Source: Larix kaempferi (lineage: Eukaryota; Streptophyta; Pinopsida; Pinales; Pinaceae). Taken from it: a stretch of DNA of 64,000 bases. Positions 22,400 through 34,125 of the stretch are shown here, piece by piece; position 1 is the stretch's first letter, and each line of letters opens with the position of its first letter. A program made the translations under genes and the position numbers. The notes below the pieces were generated by a model. That model did no database searches, was not told where the DNA came from, and worked only from the letters and a program-made list of their open reading frames with translations. The stretch lies in assembly GCA_027924585.1 (NCBI GenBank), contig BSBM01000994.1:12099001-12163000 (forward strand). Reading direction: 5' to 3'.

Positions 22400-25300
22400 A
22401 TGGCGAAAGTAGGAGATTCCCTGGGTGATGAATCCCCATTCACCGGTCCCCGATGGGAGGACAAAGATGGTGACATATACAACACCATACTAGCAAACAT
22501 CTCCGTGTATATGGACAAAGAAAGGTTGGAGGTTATAAGGGGCAGGTGGATAGACATCCACAAAGTTTATCAATCCTTCCTTCATTTGTTCACCACTACC
22601 CAGACCCCCAACTGTCCCGAATTCGTCGAGTGGTGTGCCAAAAATTATTCCTCCAAGTAGAAAGTAATCCTAAATGCCTCTGCCACTAAATCCCTCTACT
22701 CAATAAAGGCCCCAACTGTTAGAAAGGCCTTAGCCATCCCTGATGAATTTGGTAAGAAATCCCTAGAATACCGAATGGAAGACCTGGTTCAGTACTTTCG
22801 TCTAGCTCCTGAGGAACTCAAGCAGATTTTTTACCACGATGCTCTAGTACTGAATGCCTTCTTCCCAGGTTCACCCTTCCCCAACGAGGTCAGCCTATTC
22901 AGAGAAGATCCCAAATGGGTAATATCCATGATAGCCTAGTTTTTAGGGTTGGATATCGACCAGGAGGTTCTAGAAACATTAGATAGTTTAATGTTTATCT
23001 TGAGTTCCTGCCCTGTAGAGAAGATGGACCCTTCTTCTTTTGTCCAGACAGCATGCTTGAGGTTTGATGATGCCCTAGCTGAGAGTATCCATTCTCAGTT
23101 GATTGATTTCCCTAAGACAAGGTCATTCAGATTTCAGTCTTATTTGCTGAAGATGTTCCTGGCGGTAGTTGAAGATAGCCTACAGATATCTGGACTGAAA
23201 ATTACCAAAGAAATGTATTCAGATGACCTGCCTTTCATGAATGACTTGATGGCATGGGTCTATCATGCCGTTTTTCAGAAAGGTTTTCCTAGAGTGCTTT
23301 CGGAGATGAAGGACTTGCTACAACCCCCTATGGAGAAAGCGATTGGAGACTGGTTTCTTCTAAAACATAGAACCATAATTAGAGTCTATGGTTTCTCACA
23401 TCCACCATATGTACTCCCTGCATTTCTAACACCTAGGTTGTTCCATCTGGAGTTTATAACGTGGAAGCTGATAGTTGAACGGTAACATTTCATAGATATC
23501 AAGAAGTCATCTGACATAACTTTCCCTTGGACCGTGGGTTCCTTTGTGATCAAGCATAAGACGGCCCTCTCAGTGGTAGAAAGGGTTGTGAAAGACCTAA
23601 GACTCCCATCCCAAGTTGCATTGAACTATCATCCACATCACATAATCTTGGAAAGAAGGAGAGTAGCTGGCAGAAAAGGATATGATCATGTTGAGATGCC
23701 CGGAATGCCTGAGAAATCCAATTGGTTGGAATATGTGGATCAAGGATTGGTGGAGGTTGATGATCTAGATGTCTCTCAAACTCCGAAATTCCTTCTTCAG
23801 GAAAAGGCCACTTCTTCGGGGGCTGTTATCCCTATGGATGTAGACAGTGATCCCAAGAGAGATTCTAAAAGGTAGAAGCTGGAGGGAGAAGGTCAGCAAG
23901 TAGTGAATATACAAGAAGAGAAAGCTAAGAAAAAAGAGGTCAAGTTTCTCATGCCTCATTATGAAGTAAAGGAGCACGTGTTTGGAAAACCGCCCAAAGA
24001 GCCTACAGGAGCAGTTATCACCAGGACCCAGCTGTTGGAAGGTTATGATGAAAATGTTGACAACATAACAGCAGAAGCCAAATTATATTCTGAAGTAAGA
24101 AAAATGGGCAAGAAATACGTGGCCTTAGTTATTAGCCGAAATCTGGCCCAAAACACATTGAACCTGGCCATGGCTACAAAGAGAAAAGCTACAGAGGTGA
24201 AACTAAATCTGGAAGACATTCCTATCCCTGATATCATTAATTTAGACAAAGAAACAAAGGAAGTCATCTAGAATAGGTTCCTAAAGGTTTTGACAGAGCT
24301 GTCTAAAGTGCAGACCTTTAAGTCCAAGATCCAGAAGCAGTTGGGGCTTGAGAAAGTAGAAAACAAGTCCCTCAGGACACAGGGAAAGAAGCACCAAACG
24401 CGGATCCTAGCAAATGAGACTGAGGAGGGAAGAAAGAAAAATGTCCAGGAATTGCTAAACGGGAAGGACCAAGAGATCCTGACATTAAAAAAGCAATTGA
24501 AAATCCCCGCCACTCAATTGGCAAGTAGTTCTGAAATAGCGGAGCTGGAAGAGGAGAAAGAGAAATTGAAAGGAGAGTTGTTAGACTGTAAGGAAAGGTT
24601 GGTGGAGCTTGAGGAAAGGGAAAAGAAAATGAAGTTTGATATAGCTTTTATAGAGACTAATGCAGACTCATGGAAGGCCCGGTTTGAGGAGCTAGAGAGG
24701 AAGATGAAGACAAGGGAAGGAGTAGTGGGACAAGAGGCCTCTACCTCTGTTGCAGCTAGGGACTTTTCCTTGCTAAGTCAGATAGCTAAGGCTAGCTTGG
24801 AAGATGTTGGACTGGTCAGATTAGAGAAACAGGTTGCCAATTTGAGAGTTTTGAAGGATGCTGCAGAAAAACAAAAGGAGGCTTGGGAAACCAAGTACCA
24901 GGATGCATAGTCTGAACTTGATAACTTGAAGGAATAGGTAATAGGGAAGAAGGTGCTACAGGAGGCTAGGAGAATCATATGGGATGACATCATAAAACAT
25001 GCTGATGATCTGAGGCCATACCTAAATTTTATATCGGATAAAGGAGTGGTAGTAAAATTGGCTCAACAGGGTGTGACAGTGGCGAAAGAAAGGTTGAACA
25101 AAAATCCTCTGGAACATGCCGAGAACGCAGTTGAATTCCTAGATAGCCTATCAGATGAGAAAACTGCAACTATAAACATCCAGGACAGAGTGTCAATAAT
25201 CTTAATAGCTAACTAAGTGATTAATAAACACCAGCAAGTCCAGGTTGTTCAGTCAGGAATTGATATCATATCAACCCAAGCATGACTCTTTAGAGAAGCC

Positions 25301-25651
25301 TTCGATCCTTTGTTCATAAATGGGATGCCTCCCTTTTGGGATGAAGATGGAACCATGCTCACGAAAGCCAAATACAGATCTAAGTTGTGGGACCGCAGAG
25401 TGAGTGAAGATAGTATCCTCGGTAGTGATGCTTTTTTGACAGGTGGTGCATTAGTTGATGCACTGAAGGGTGATTTTGAACTAGCAGTAGCTTTTAGAGA
25501 GGTTAGAACTCTTCGCGAGGGTTATTTAGATACTGAGCAAAAAGAACTGAGAATATTACTCAAAGAGCTCGCTTCTCAATATTTACCTTCACCCGAACAC
25601 TGGAAGTTGGTCAAGAAATATGGAAAAGTGAAGTTAAAACTCGGAGCATGA
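22400..25651 (+). pseudogene. U3-encoded ~1,083-codon frame, copy B (3' LTR); unknown protein
   Basis: I do not recognise this protein. One frame runs from the ATG at 22,400 to the TGA at 25,651 with no frameshift and about nine stops, including 22,658, 22,937, 23,483, 23,873, 24,269, 24,908, 24,935 and 25,214. Visible plan: residues ~1-420, a globular-looking domain (PFTGPRWEDKDGD near the start; VYGFSHPPYVLPAFLTPRLF near 345); ~470-500, an acidic/basic linker with a nuclear-signal-like stretch; ~500-620, a Lys-rich conserved part (KEHVFGKPPKEPTG); ~630-840, a long charged coiled coil rich in E/K/L/Q; ~850-1,083, a second globular part. A genomic transcript from the 5' LTR TATA would carry it as the 3'-most frame. 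It has no RT, integrase or gag motif. Confidence 0.72.
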
Positions 25652-26742
25652 AATGGTGCAAGGGAAACAGAAAAGCATCGAGCGTATATGTATCTAGGAA
25701 TTGAAGAGCTCATGAAAGCAATCCGGCTAGCAGCTACATTTTTGTAATTTTTTACTTTTGTTTAAAATAGTTGGATTCTGTAGAGAAGAGGCTATGTAAT
25801 TATAAATGGTAGTTAAAATCTGTCCCGTAGATATTTGTTTAAGGATAGCAACAACAAACGATGTCCGTTTTGGCTGTTAGATAGGTGTCAATTGGTTGTA
25901 ATTAATTTCTATTGAGAAGGAGCCGAGTCTAGAGGCCAAGGCCACCGATATATACAGTTGTAATCAGAGACACAAGGGTTGAAAAATATTATGAGAAAGT
26001 ATTTGTGTTTTGATGATCAGTTTGTAATACATTTTCTTTGAGTTGTTTAATAGAATTTGCAGAGCTTGATGTCTACGGTTTTTGACAAGGATTCCTGTGT
26101 AATCGGTCTGGTAGTCTATACCTTTCTTTTTCCCATGTGCAAATGTGTTTCTATCTTTTGTTATTCCATTCTGTGATATTTCCTTCATGCTTGGATCAGG
26201 GTGACAGTTAAGTAGAATTCATAGAGATTATGCTCTGTTTAGCTTATTCCAAGTGTTTCACCAAATATATTCTGGTAAAGTTGATGTAGGATTCATCCTT
26301 ATTAAATGCCTTACATTGATGGATTGTTTTCTTCTCTCTTCTGTTCCACAAATTAAAGCTCTTTGACTACTAGCTTCTTGCTACCTTGCCCTTGTGAATG
26401 CGTTCGCTAAATCTATGTGAATAATGTTTTCAGAACCAGTTAAATGTGACTCCATCACCCCAAATGAAATCCATGCGTTTTCAACCAAATAGCTCTTAAA
26501 TCATTTTTTGTTCCATAAATAGAAATCTGATCTTCTTTGAATTGTCGTAATTGAATATCTTTAATGTTCAATGCTAGTGTATGTTTTCACTGATTGACAC
26601 CTCTGAATATTTCCAGTATTCTATGAGTTTATAGAGAAAGCCCTCTCTATTTATGTTTGATCAGAAGCGTAAACCAAAGATTGGTTAGTGGTTACCCGGG
26701 ATTACCCTCTTTCAGCTTTGGGGGTTAGTTTTGGTGTTAACA
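25652..26742 (+). other. E2 3' LTR downstream of the U3 frame
   Basis: The sequence holds the TATA box at 25,949-25,954 and the R/U5 part. It parallels 17,705-18,794 closely. No other coding signal was seen; the open frame at 25,964-26,188 on the minus strand has a partner at 18,017-18,241 but no other support. Confidence 0.6.
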
Positions 26743-29700
26743 GTAACATACCCAATTCCCTCATTTCCAATTCAGGAAAATGGGGTATAAATTTTTTCCT
26801 ATTACTTCACTCAAACATCCAAATATGTTAATCACAATAAGTAATGAATCCTTGTAACTAAATACATTCCATAAAATGTTTCTTTACATTTGAGAAATCT
26901 ACCAGACTCTTCAACTTCTTTACCTAAGACTCAAAATATCATAATAGATTGGAGGTATGATACTTATAAAACTACTTGATTAACTTATCCATTGAGTCCT
27001 TCATACTTAACATAAAGCCTATTATAAATTATATAAAATATGTGTCTAATGAAATATGCATAAGGAGCATGTTCATTTCATGTCACACAACTCTTTTTTT
27101 AACAATTATTCACTCGAATATAACCATTACGTAAGTGGTGTAATACGACACTTATTCTTTCTACTGTGTACAATCCTAAACCTTGAAACCAACCACAAAT
27201 TCATCATTTCTTTAAATAAAACTATTAAATATTTAATATCATCCTATTAATAAGGTTTCCAAATAATTACTCTTATACTTATCATGGGAACACATCCAAA
27301 TCACATTTACTTCTACCCTACCATCAAAGGACATATATTTTGCATTCTTCATTCACTTATTTGTAACCAAAATATTAAAGGGGTATATGTTAGTGTTTCT
27401 TTAATATTTCTTACTCCCATTTTTATTTTGAAGATGCATCAACGTCAAGTAAGCCATTGCATTCTTCAATATTTTACATTTATAGATATAATAGTAGGTC
27501 AAGGGTTACAAATCAATAGTAAGGTATTTAATTACCTTCAATCAAACTAGTCTTGTTTATATTGAGAGTGAATAAATCAATACTTAACTAACATTGATAA
27601 AATGATGAATATCATGCTTACATTTCGCAAAACGAGTTTGGGTCTTAGCCATATAAACCTTGAAGAGTTATTCACCTAATTCTCATTAAAGCTTAGGTAA
27701 AAAGAAAACTATTAATTTGGTATCTACTTATGAAACAATAATTAATTATTGGTATCTACTTATGAAACAATAATTAATAATAACGTAATTATCTTTCCTC
27801 GAAACGAATTAAGACATCGTTTCTTTTAACATGCTTAACTGAATTATTCGAAGAGATTCAACACATCATAAACATTTTCCATCTTTCAAGGTATAAAAGC
27901 AATGCAATTACAAAAGCACCTAAATTCATAAAGCTAACATAAAACTAATTACAACATTAACATTAATTGAATGAAAGTATCATAATTTGGAATAATTTAC
28001 TTACCTAATGTCTTTTTAGCTCCAATTCGAGGAGTCAACACCAATCATCGATATTTATAATTAAAATATTTAACATGAATTCCAAGAACAGTATTTAGAC
28101 CCTGTTAGTTTAATCTTCATTCCTAACTTTCTTAATTATTTAAAAGACCAAGACTAAATGCATCCATATTGGACTTACTAACTCATAAGGAAAGGTTTAT
28201 GAAATCATTTAATCCTAGATGAGAATTATCCTTTCATACTAACACTGCAAAACATTACTTAAAGAATGGACTAAGCAAGCTCATACATATTTCATAATGA
28301 AAGTTGCATCTAATATAACACATCAACCAGTAAACATGTTCATAGTATGACATCAATTTAGCATATAATAATCAAAATAACAGAGGATACTTATGTGAAA
28401 GAGTTGACCAACTAAAGGCTTGAATACAACGCTCCTCCCATCCAATTGGTCCCTATCCATTGTTGGTTTCCCACTAAGAGACCACCCCCGAGATGGTCAA
28501 GAATCCATTAGGCATAGGTTGTTATTCATTTAGAAGGTTGATTGTTAAATCATACATCGAGAGTGTATAACTCACAAATATGTTTGAAATCAGGTAACTT
28601 ATCTTCCCAACTGTTGGCTAGGACCTACCACTGATACTCATACATTGAATTAATAATTCATGCTCAATCAAGATTCAAACCCTCACTTTGGGTTGTGGAG
28701 GTATGAGATTAAATTAGTACAACTTCCTAATCAAGCTGCACACCCTCACTTTGGGTTATGCGCGTTATGATATAAAATTAATACAACTATCCAATCAAGT
28801 TTCATGCACTCACTTTGGGTATGCAAGTATGATATTAACTTAATGAAGCTACACCATCAAGTTTCACACCCTTTACAGATTATAAGATGTGCAATAAAAC
28901 ACAGTCACTAGGAATCACAATTCTATATAGTGTTTGTGCATCTTCATACAACAACTCTTGTAGAGAATATATCGGCATGCACCCTCTCTACATCTCTCTA
29001 TGTCACACATTAGTTAATGGAAAATAATCACACAACAACTTTTGCAAAGAAGAGTTGGGCCTACACCCATAGTTGTGTCCTCCTCAAATCATGACAGGCA
29101 ACAATAAAACTTATTTGCACAGAGATATGGGCTTCTGCCCTCACTCTCCATTTTAAGAAAAATAATAAAATAATATTTTGAATTGGAAACTACAGCCTAA
29201 GGTTGTCCCACTCTGCAATTTAGGCAAGCAACAAATAAAAGAAATAAAAACAAAGTCTCCAGGGTTGCGCCATTTATTTTTGCACCCTTGGCTGATTAAG
29301 AACATCAGATCTAAAAGGGAATGTTTAACCATTTAAAATTCAAAAGAATATGTATAAATAAAACAAGCTTCCTATGCCCTAGCCTATATCTATGCCACAC
29401 AGCCAATTGAGTAAAAAAAAAGTATTACAACTTAACTTTACATGCCAAATATTGGGGTTGTGCCCACAAAAGTTGTGCCCTCCAAGGATAAAGGAAAAAT
29501 AAATTTAATATTTATATATAGATCAAAATATATAATCTGTATCATGCTTGGCTACACCCTCCACAACTTGTGTAGCAATTGATAAAATTATACTTGGAGC
29601 TACCCCTTCTTAACAGGATAGCCCTATCATTCTAGCGTGGATCCTAGGCTACAACCTCGCCAACTCTCTCCTCCAAAAATGCAGGCATTTTCATAAAAGA

Positions 29701-30240
29701 AATATGTGTGTGTGTGTGTGTGTGTGTGTGTCTATCTCAATGGAGATGGGATTCTCTAAGATTTGTACCCCCTCTTATAGACCATAGTTCAGGGTAAAAT
29801 ATACTCACGGCTTGGTTCTCTCTTCTAGAGGCCTCCCATGCTCAAAATCAAACATAAATAAAACAATTAACTCATGAATCTAGGGTATGCACCCAACCAC
29901 ACTCTCACTACCAAACAAGAAATTAAATATAATTAAAAAAATTTAATATACAACTAGGGCTGCACTCTCACTAAGAGCTGCTCCCTTCCAATAAGAAAAT
30001 GATTAAAATACATTTATAAAAATGGTATTGACAACAAGGGCTAGGATCTTCCCAAGAAATGCACCCTTCCCCAACCAATAAGCAATTAATTAACACAATA
30101 ATAAAACATTTTTACCACAATAAAAATCTTTACACAACAATAATTTCTTCAGATAGCCATGCACCTTCTTTTCCATTAGAAACAATCGATTCAATCCCCA
30201 CACAATCAATGGAGTCTCCCTTCTCAAGAAAAACCACACC
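26743..30240 (-). repeat. E3 3' LTR
   Basis: From 26,748 the sequence parallels 42,605 onward for about 3 kb (ACCAATTCCCTCATTTCCAA-type start). Common landmarks include three ~62 base repeats of CCCTCACTTTGGGTTATG (28,680-28,870 and 44,460-44,650) and CTCAATGGAGATG. Its inner end is uncertain because the partner is cut at 45,540. The best guess is near 30,240, where, read on the minus strand, CTTAAATTGGGGG precedes TGTGG. A 32 base unit is duplicated here (27,717-27,780) but single in the partner. Confidence 0.7.
29704..29731. repeat. (TG)n microsatellite
   Basis: About 14 TG units stand before TCTATCTCAATGG. At the same place in the other E3 LTR (45,485-45,499) the run is AT instead. Confidence 0.95.
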
Positions 30241-33165
30241 CCCAATTTAAGCAAAAACCCTAACGACACATATATTTTGTATGAATTGTTTATTTTACCC
30301 ATAAACAACAGTTGAGCATTAGTCGCTCTTTACCTTTTCTTTAGAATATATAACTAGTAGATGCCTCCAAAAAGGTGCAATGATATGCCGATAAGTTGTT
30401 GTTGGAAAACTAAAATCGAATTGGTGTTTTGGGAAAGAACCCGTAAAAAATAGTCCATAGACTAAATTTTTCCTTGAGTGCTAGAAGAAAAACCTCAATC
30501 ACATATGCAAAAACATAGTGATCACAACAAAAATCTCAATGTTGGAAAAATGCCTAAAAAAGTATTAATCATATCACCTGCCTATATTCTAATATCAACT
30601 TCATCGTTCAGTGTTCATAGATTTAGATTATATAGCCCAAGGTAAGAGAAAAAATATTTCATGTTCTTGTTTTAAGTTGGTGACAATAAAAAGAACTTGA
30701 ATATGGAAAAGAATGAGAAACGTAGGAATGACATCTAATATTTGATAATGTTTTATTATATGTTGTAAATATTACAAATAGTAGCATTGTAAAACATAAT
30801 AGAAAACCCAGTTCTTAAGTTAACCATTGGAATAAAGCCTAGTCTTTGTTTTATAGTAGGCCAATAAGAGTGGAACATTTTACAGCCCTAACAGTTTCAT
30901 AATGATTTCCTTATCGCTTCCTCGTATAATATAAGAAACCTGGTCAGCAACAACAGTCAGAAGCAAGTTTAATAAAACACCTGGTCAGCAAGAACAGTCA
31001 GAAGCAAGATTGAAAAATCACCCAGTCTATAAATAACTTGTTTACATGACCTAAAATTCCATGTTCCTTCATTGTCAAAAATATTTTGTAATTGATGCAT
31101 TGTGGAAAAAGTACCTCTTTGAAAAGTGGAGCAAGTTATTCTACAAGTAGACAAAACTAATCCTAGACATTTCAGGCAAAAAGAACACAAGTTTTGGAAG
31201 ACAAAGTACTTAGATAGTAGAGCTGTGTACAGAGTCTACTACTAGAGGATAGAACAAACCCATAACCCCTATGTGCTTGACTTCATTGCTGTATTTGGAT
31301 TGTAATTTCAGAGTCTCCTTATTATAAATATTTACACTTCTAGGCTTAGGATAACATGTTTCCATTCCAACCACGTAACTAGTTTCATTACCAAGCTACC
31401 TTCTTTGAGCATAGAGCGGTATTGATGAACAAATCTCTTGACCATCCTAATCATCATGGCCTATGCTAATTCCAAAGCAAAACCTTTATGAAACAAATGC
31501 CATGCAATTCAGTTAATGGAAAATAGAACAAAAACAACTATAAATGAAAAAATGATAAACTACAATAATAGAAATAAGGCAGTTTGTATTGTTTCTAAAT
31601 CATGACTTTAAGAGAAATTGAACTATAATTCAGTTAGTCTAGAAGGAATGATGTTTGACATCAGTTACAAGTTACATTCCAACACTTTCAACAGGAATAC
31701 AAAAGAGATAATATAAACTAAAAAAGCATAAACATAGGTGTAAAGCTTAAAAATATTAAAAATAATGTATATGTAGTATCGAATGTTGACATTTAGTTTG
31801 CATTCTGTGGAACATGAATTTGACATATTAAGTAGCTCTTATTTGAAACCCCGAAATAGAGGAGATCATAAGTAACCCATATTAAAGGGAAATAAGTAGT
31901 TATTCAACATCTTAAAAGGCAACAAACCATTAACATAAGGCCTCTATACAACTTGACAAACAAATTGTTGGAAACAGTCAATTAATTGTGTATCTACAAA
32001 GACCAATAGACCGTGCAGAAAATTTTTAACGAGTGTGCAAAAAGACCAACAGACTTCCGATTCTCCAATGGAGCAATATGTCCTACATCCTGTAGATCCA
32101 TGAATTGTTGCTTGTCACAATCAATGTCTGAATGAAATCAAGGCTTAAAATCATTAACATGTGTGACAACACTAAATCCAAAGTATGGACACATAATAAA
32201 AGCCACTCTCCACAATTTTTTTTTTAGAATTTTGATCTTGGGAGAAAACAACATTACAAGGTGCAAACAATCAACCTCTAAACTCAACTCGTGATTTTTG
32301 CATGAATTATTTTTAGATGAACATGAATCACTAAGCATTTATACAACGAAATCATATGCAAAATCTATACCTTTGGTCTGTGTCTATTACGTAATTTTTA
32401 TTTCACAATTTTCTTTAACCAACTCGACACATTACATCATATGCAGTGTAATAAAAATGCAAATGGAAATCTCATGACAACAAGAACTATAGCCTCAGAT
32501 ACTTTTGCAATCTAGTTCAAAAATAGTTCTAGCAATAATATTGATAACAACAAAAACATTGGTTTCATTTTGTGTCAAGGATATGCAAACATCTTAGTTT
32601 TATGCATTTTCAATTCTCTCTTTGTGCCTAATTTGACACTCATATCTATCATAATTCACCTATTCTATCCATATCGGATGGTGAAGCCTGCAATCAAAGA
32701 GGGATCAATGATGGTCATTAGTCTAACATTCTTGGAAAGCATGCACACACCAATGTGGCAAGGATGCACACATGGAAAGGATGCACGCACTATGTACCTG
32801 GATAGGAAAGAGCATAAGAATGCATGTATGATCTTCTTGATGACAAAGCAAAATCCAAGTAGTGCACTTGGGCATTCTCTATTTATTGCAACAAATGAAT
32901 GGGAGTGAGTAAAAAACATTTGGAATTTGAAATCTTATGGCATGAATCTGGAGGAGCAGATCACAATCATCCCACTTCTAGAAAAAACAAAATTTATGTG
33001 GATGCAATAGGAATTGAATGGATTTACCAAACATAACTAAAAGCATTTAAAGTACAATAGTGAAAAACCATGACATTTTAAGTTTTTAAAGATTGGTATC
33101 AATAGATTTTTCAAATACATGGCCTATTAAACTACATAATGAATTTAGAGAAAACACCCTTTGTG
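30241..33165. other. E3 interior, no recognisable gene
   Basis: AT-rich sequence with no supported coding region on either strand. It includes a 42 base tandem duplication (CCTGGTCAGCAACAACAGTC unit) at 30,939-31,010. Frames such as 30,969-31,190 and 32,570-32,908 show no known motif. Confidence 0.6.
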
Positions 33166-34125
33166 TGAAACCTGATTCAATATCTGTTGCATCCTGAGAG
33201 TAAAGTGGTGGACGATTGTACTTCAAATGGAAATTAGTAACAATTCGTTGAGGTTGAGGTTGGGACTTTTGGTGGATGTAATAGTTGTGTTGCATAAAAG
33301 GGGCTGTTGAAAAATGGTGTTGCTTGTTTTTGCTCAATATGAATGGAAGTTCCATTAAATGTGGCTCCAAAATGTACATGTGTATTGACAACGAAAGGAT
33401 AGCCATTATGTGGCATCATAGCCATGTAAGGTTATACACATATGCTTTCTAAATTAATATTAGCTCCTCTAGTTTCACCACCTGGGGAATTCCTAATCCT
33501 GTTGCATTTCCCAAAGAGCTAGTATTTCCTATGCAGCAAGCAGTGCTAGAATTTGATCGTCCAACTTTAGACTATGCAGTGGGAAATCCAAAACCAAGTG
33601 GTCCTTGCTGCAAACAAATGCACGAAAAAAATGTAAAATAGAAATGTAGGAAAAAACAATGTTGCTTCCAAAAGAGATAATGGACCATGACAAGAATAGC
33701 TTATAAATTTATACCTGGATGATTATGGAAGTCGGATGCTGAGCTACCTACTGGTTTGAACAGTGCTTCCTCTGAGAATCCATATAAGAAGGGGCATTTT
33801 TTCCTTTTGCACTTTGATTGTTAAAAGAAACGAAACATTTCGAGACTATGTGTGTGTCCTGCAAGGAATCTGAATTATTGCAAGTAGACCCACCTTTTCC
33901 AGTACTTGAAACATAAAAAATTCGTGATAATGATCCATCCAAATTAATAATCTCATACAAAGGTGGCAAAGGCATGCTCAAATTGTATGGTTTGCCTCCA
34001 AAGAGAGCCATAGAATTTCCATAATTTGGAGCTTGTCAAAAAGGGTTGGGAACCATACGCTATTGGCACTCTATAAAATGAGAGATTTATGAGCGGCACA
34101 TTGTTTCCAAGTTTGATGAGATTGC
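33165..34125 (-). pseudogene. TIME FOR COFFEE-like gene fragment, with intron
   Basis: TIC is a nuclear plant protein of the circadian clock. On the minus strand, NGYPFVVNTHVHFGATF and ATPFFNSPFYATQLLHPPK (about 33,265-33,410) resemble the conserved TIC stretch NGYPFxxPxH...MPFFNGSFYxxQMLHPxQ, followed by a Q/P/S-rich part. Upstream, ALFGGKPYNLSMPLPP (about 33,965-34,008) begins a probable preceding exon. Between them lies a ~105 base intron: donor CCAG|GTATAA near 33,713 and acceptor TTTGTTTGCAG near 33,607; codons join in phase. Stops are TAG at likely former CAG codons (near 33,748 and 33,573), and a frame change lies near 33,430. The retained intron means DNA-level origin, not a processed copy. 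The TIC identity is from memory of the motif. Confidence 0.45.

Larger units (their letters stand above)
13826..26742 (+). mobile_element. E2: 12.9 kb non-autonomous gypsy-like element with ~5 kb LTRs
   Basis: The element is bounded by TGTTAGCAC...TTAACA LTRs and a perfect 5 bp GTAAC duplication. Between the LTRs lie an Asp-tRNA-type PBS, a leader, one gag-like frame of about 629 codons and a short tail. No protease, RT, RNase H or integrase motif was found in any part of the 2.9 kb interior. A second long frame of about 1,083 codons lies in the U3 part of each LTR. The size plan resembles LARD elements (large LTRs, coding-poor interior), but with gag retained. It would need pol supplied in trans. 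LTRs differ at about 10 of 200 bases in the stretch I compared (16,021-16,220 against its partner). Confidence 0.85.
21723..26742 (+). repeat. E2 3' LTR (5,020 bp)
   Basis: It is a full-length direct copy of 13,826-18,794, beginning TGTTAGCACTCAAATTG and ending GGTGTTAACA before the GTAAC duplication. It holds the better-preserved copy of the U3 frame. Confidence 0.88.

Noticed and set aside
13826-26742. Two 5 kb units read as a tandem gene duplication
   Set aside because: Terminal TG...CA, a GTAAC target duplication, and a PBS right after the first unit all fit LTRs better.
33748-34011. Taken at first as a complete small gene on the minus strand
   Set aside because: Its stop is followed in frame by more coding-like sequence up to a splice donor, so it is better read as one exon of the TIC-like fragment.
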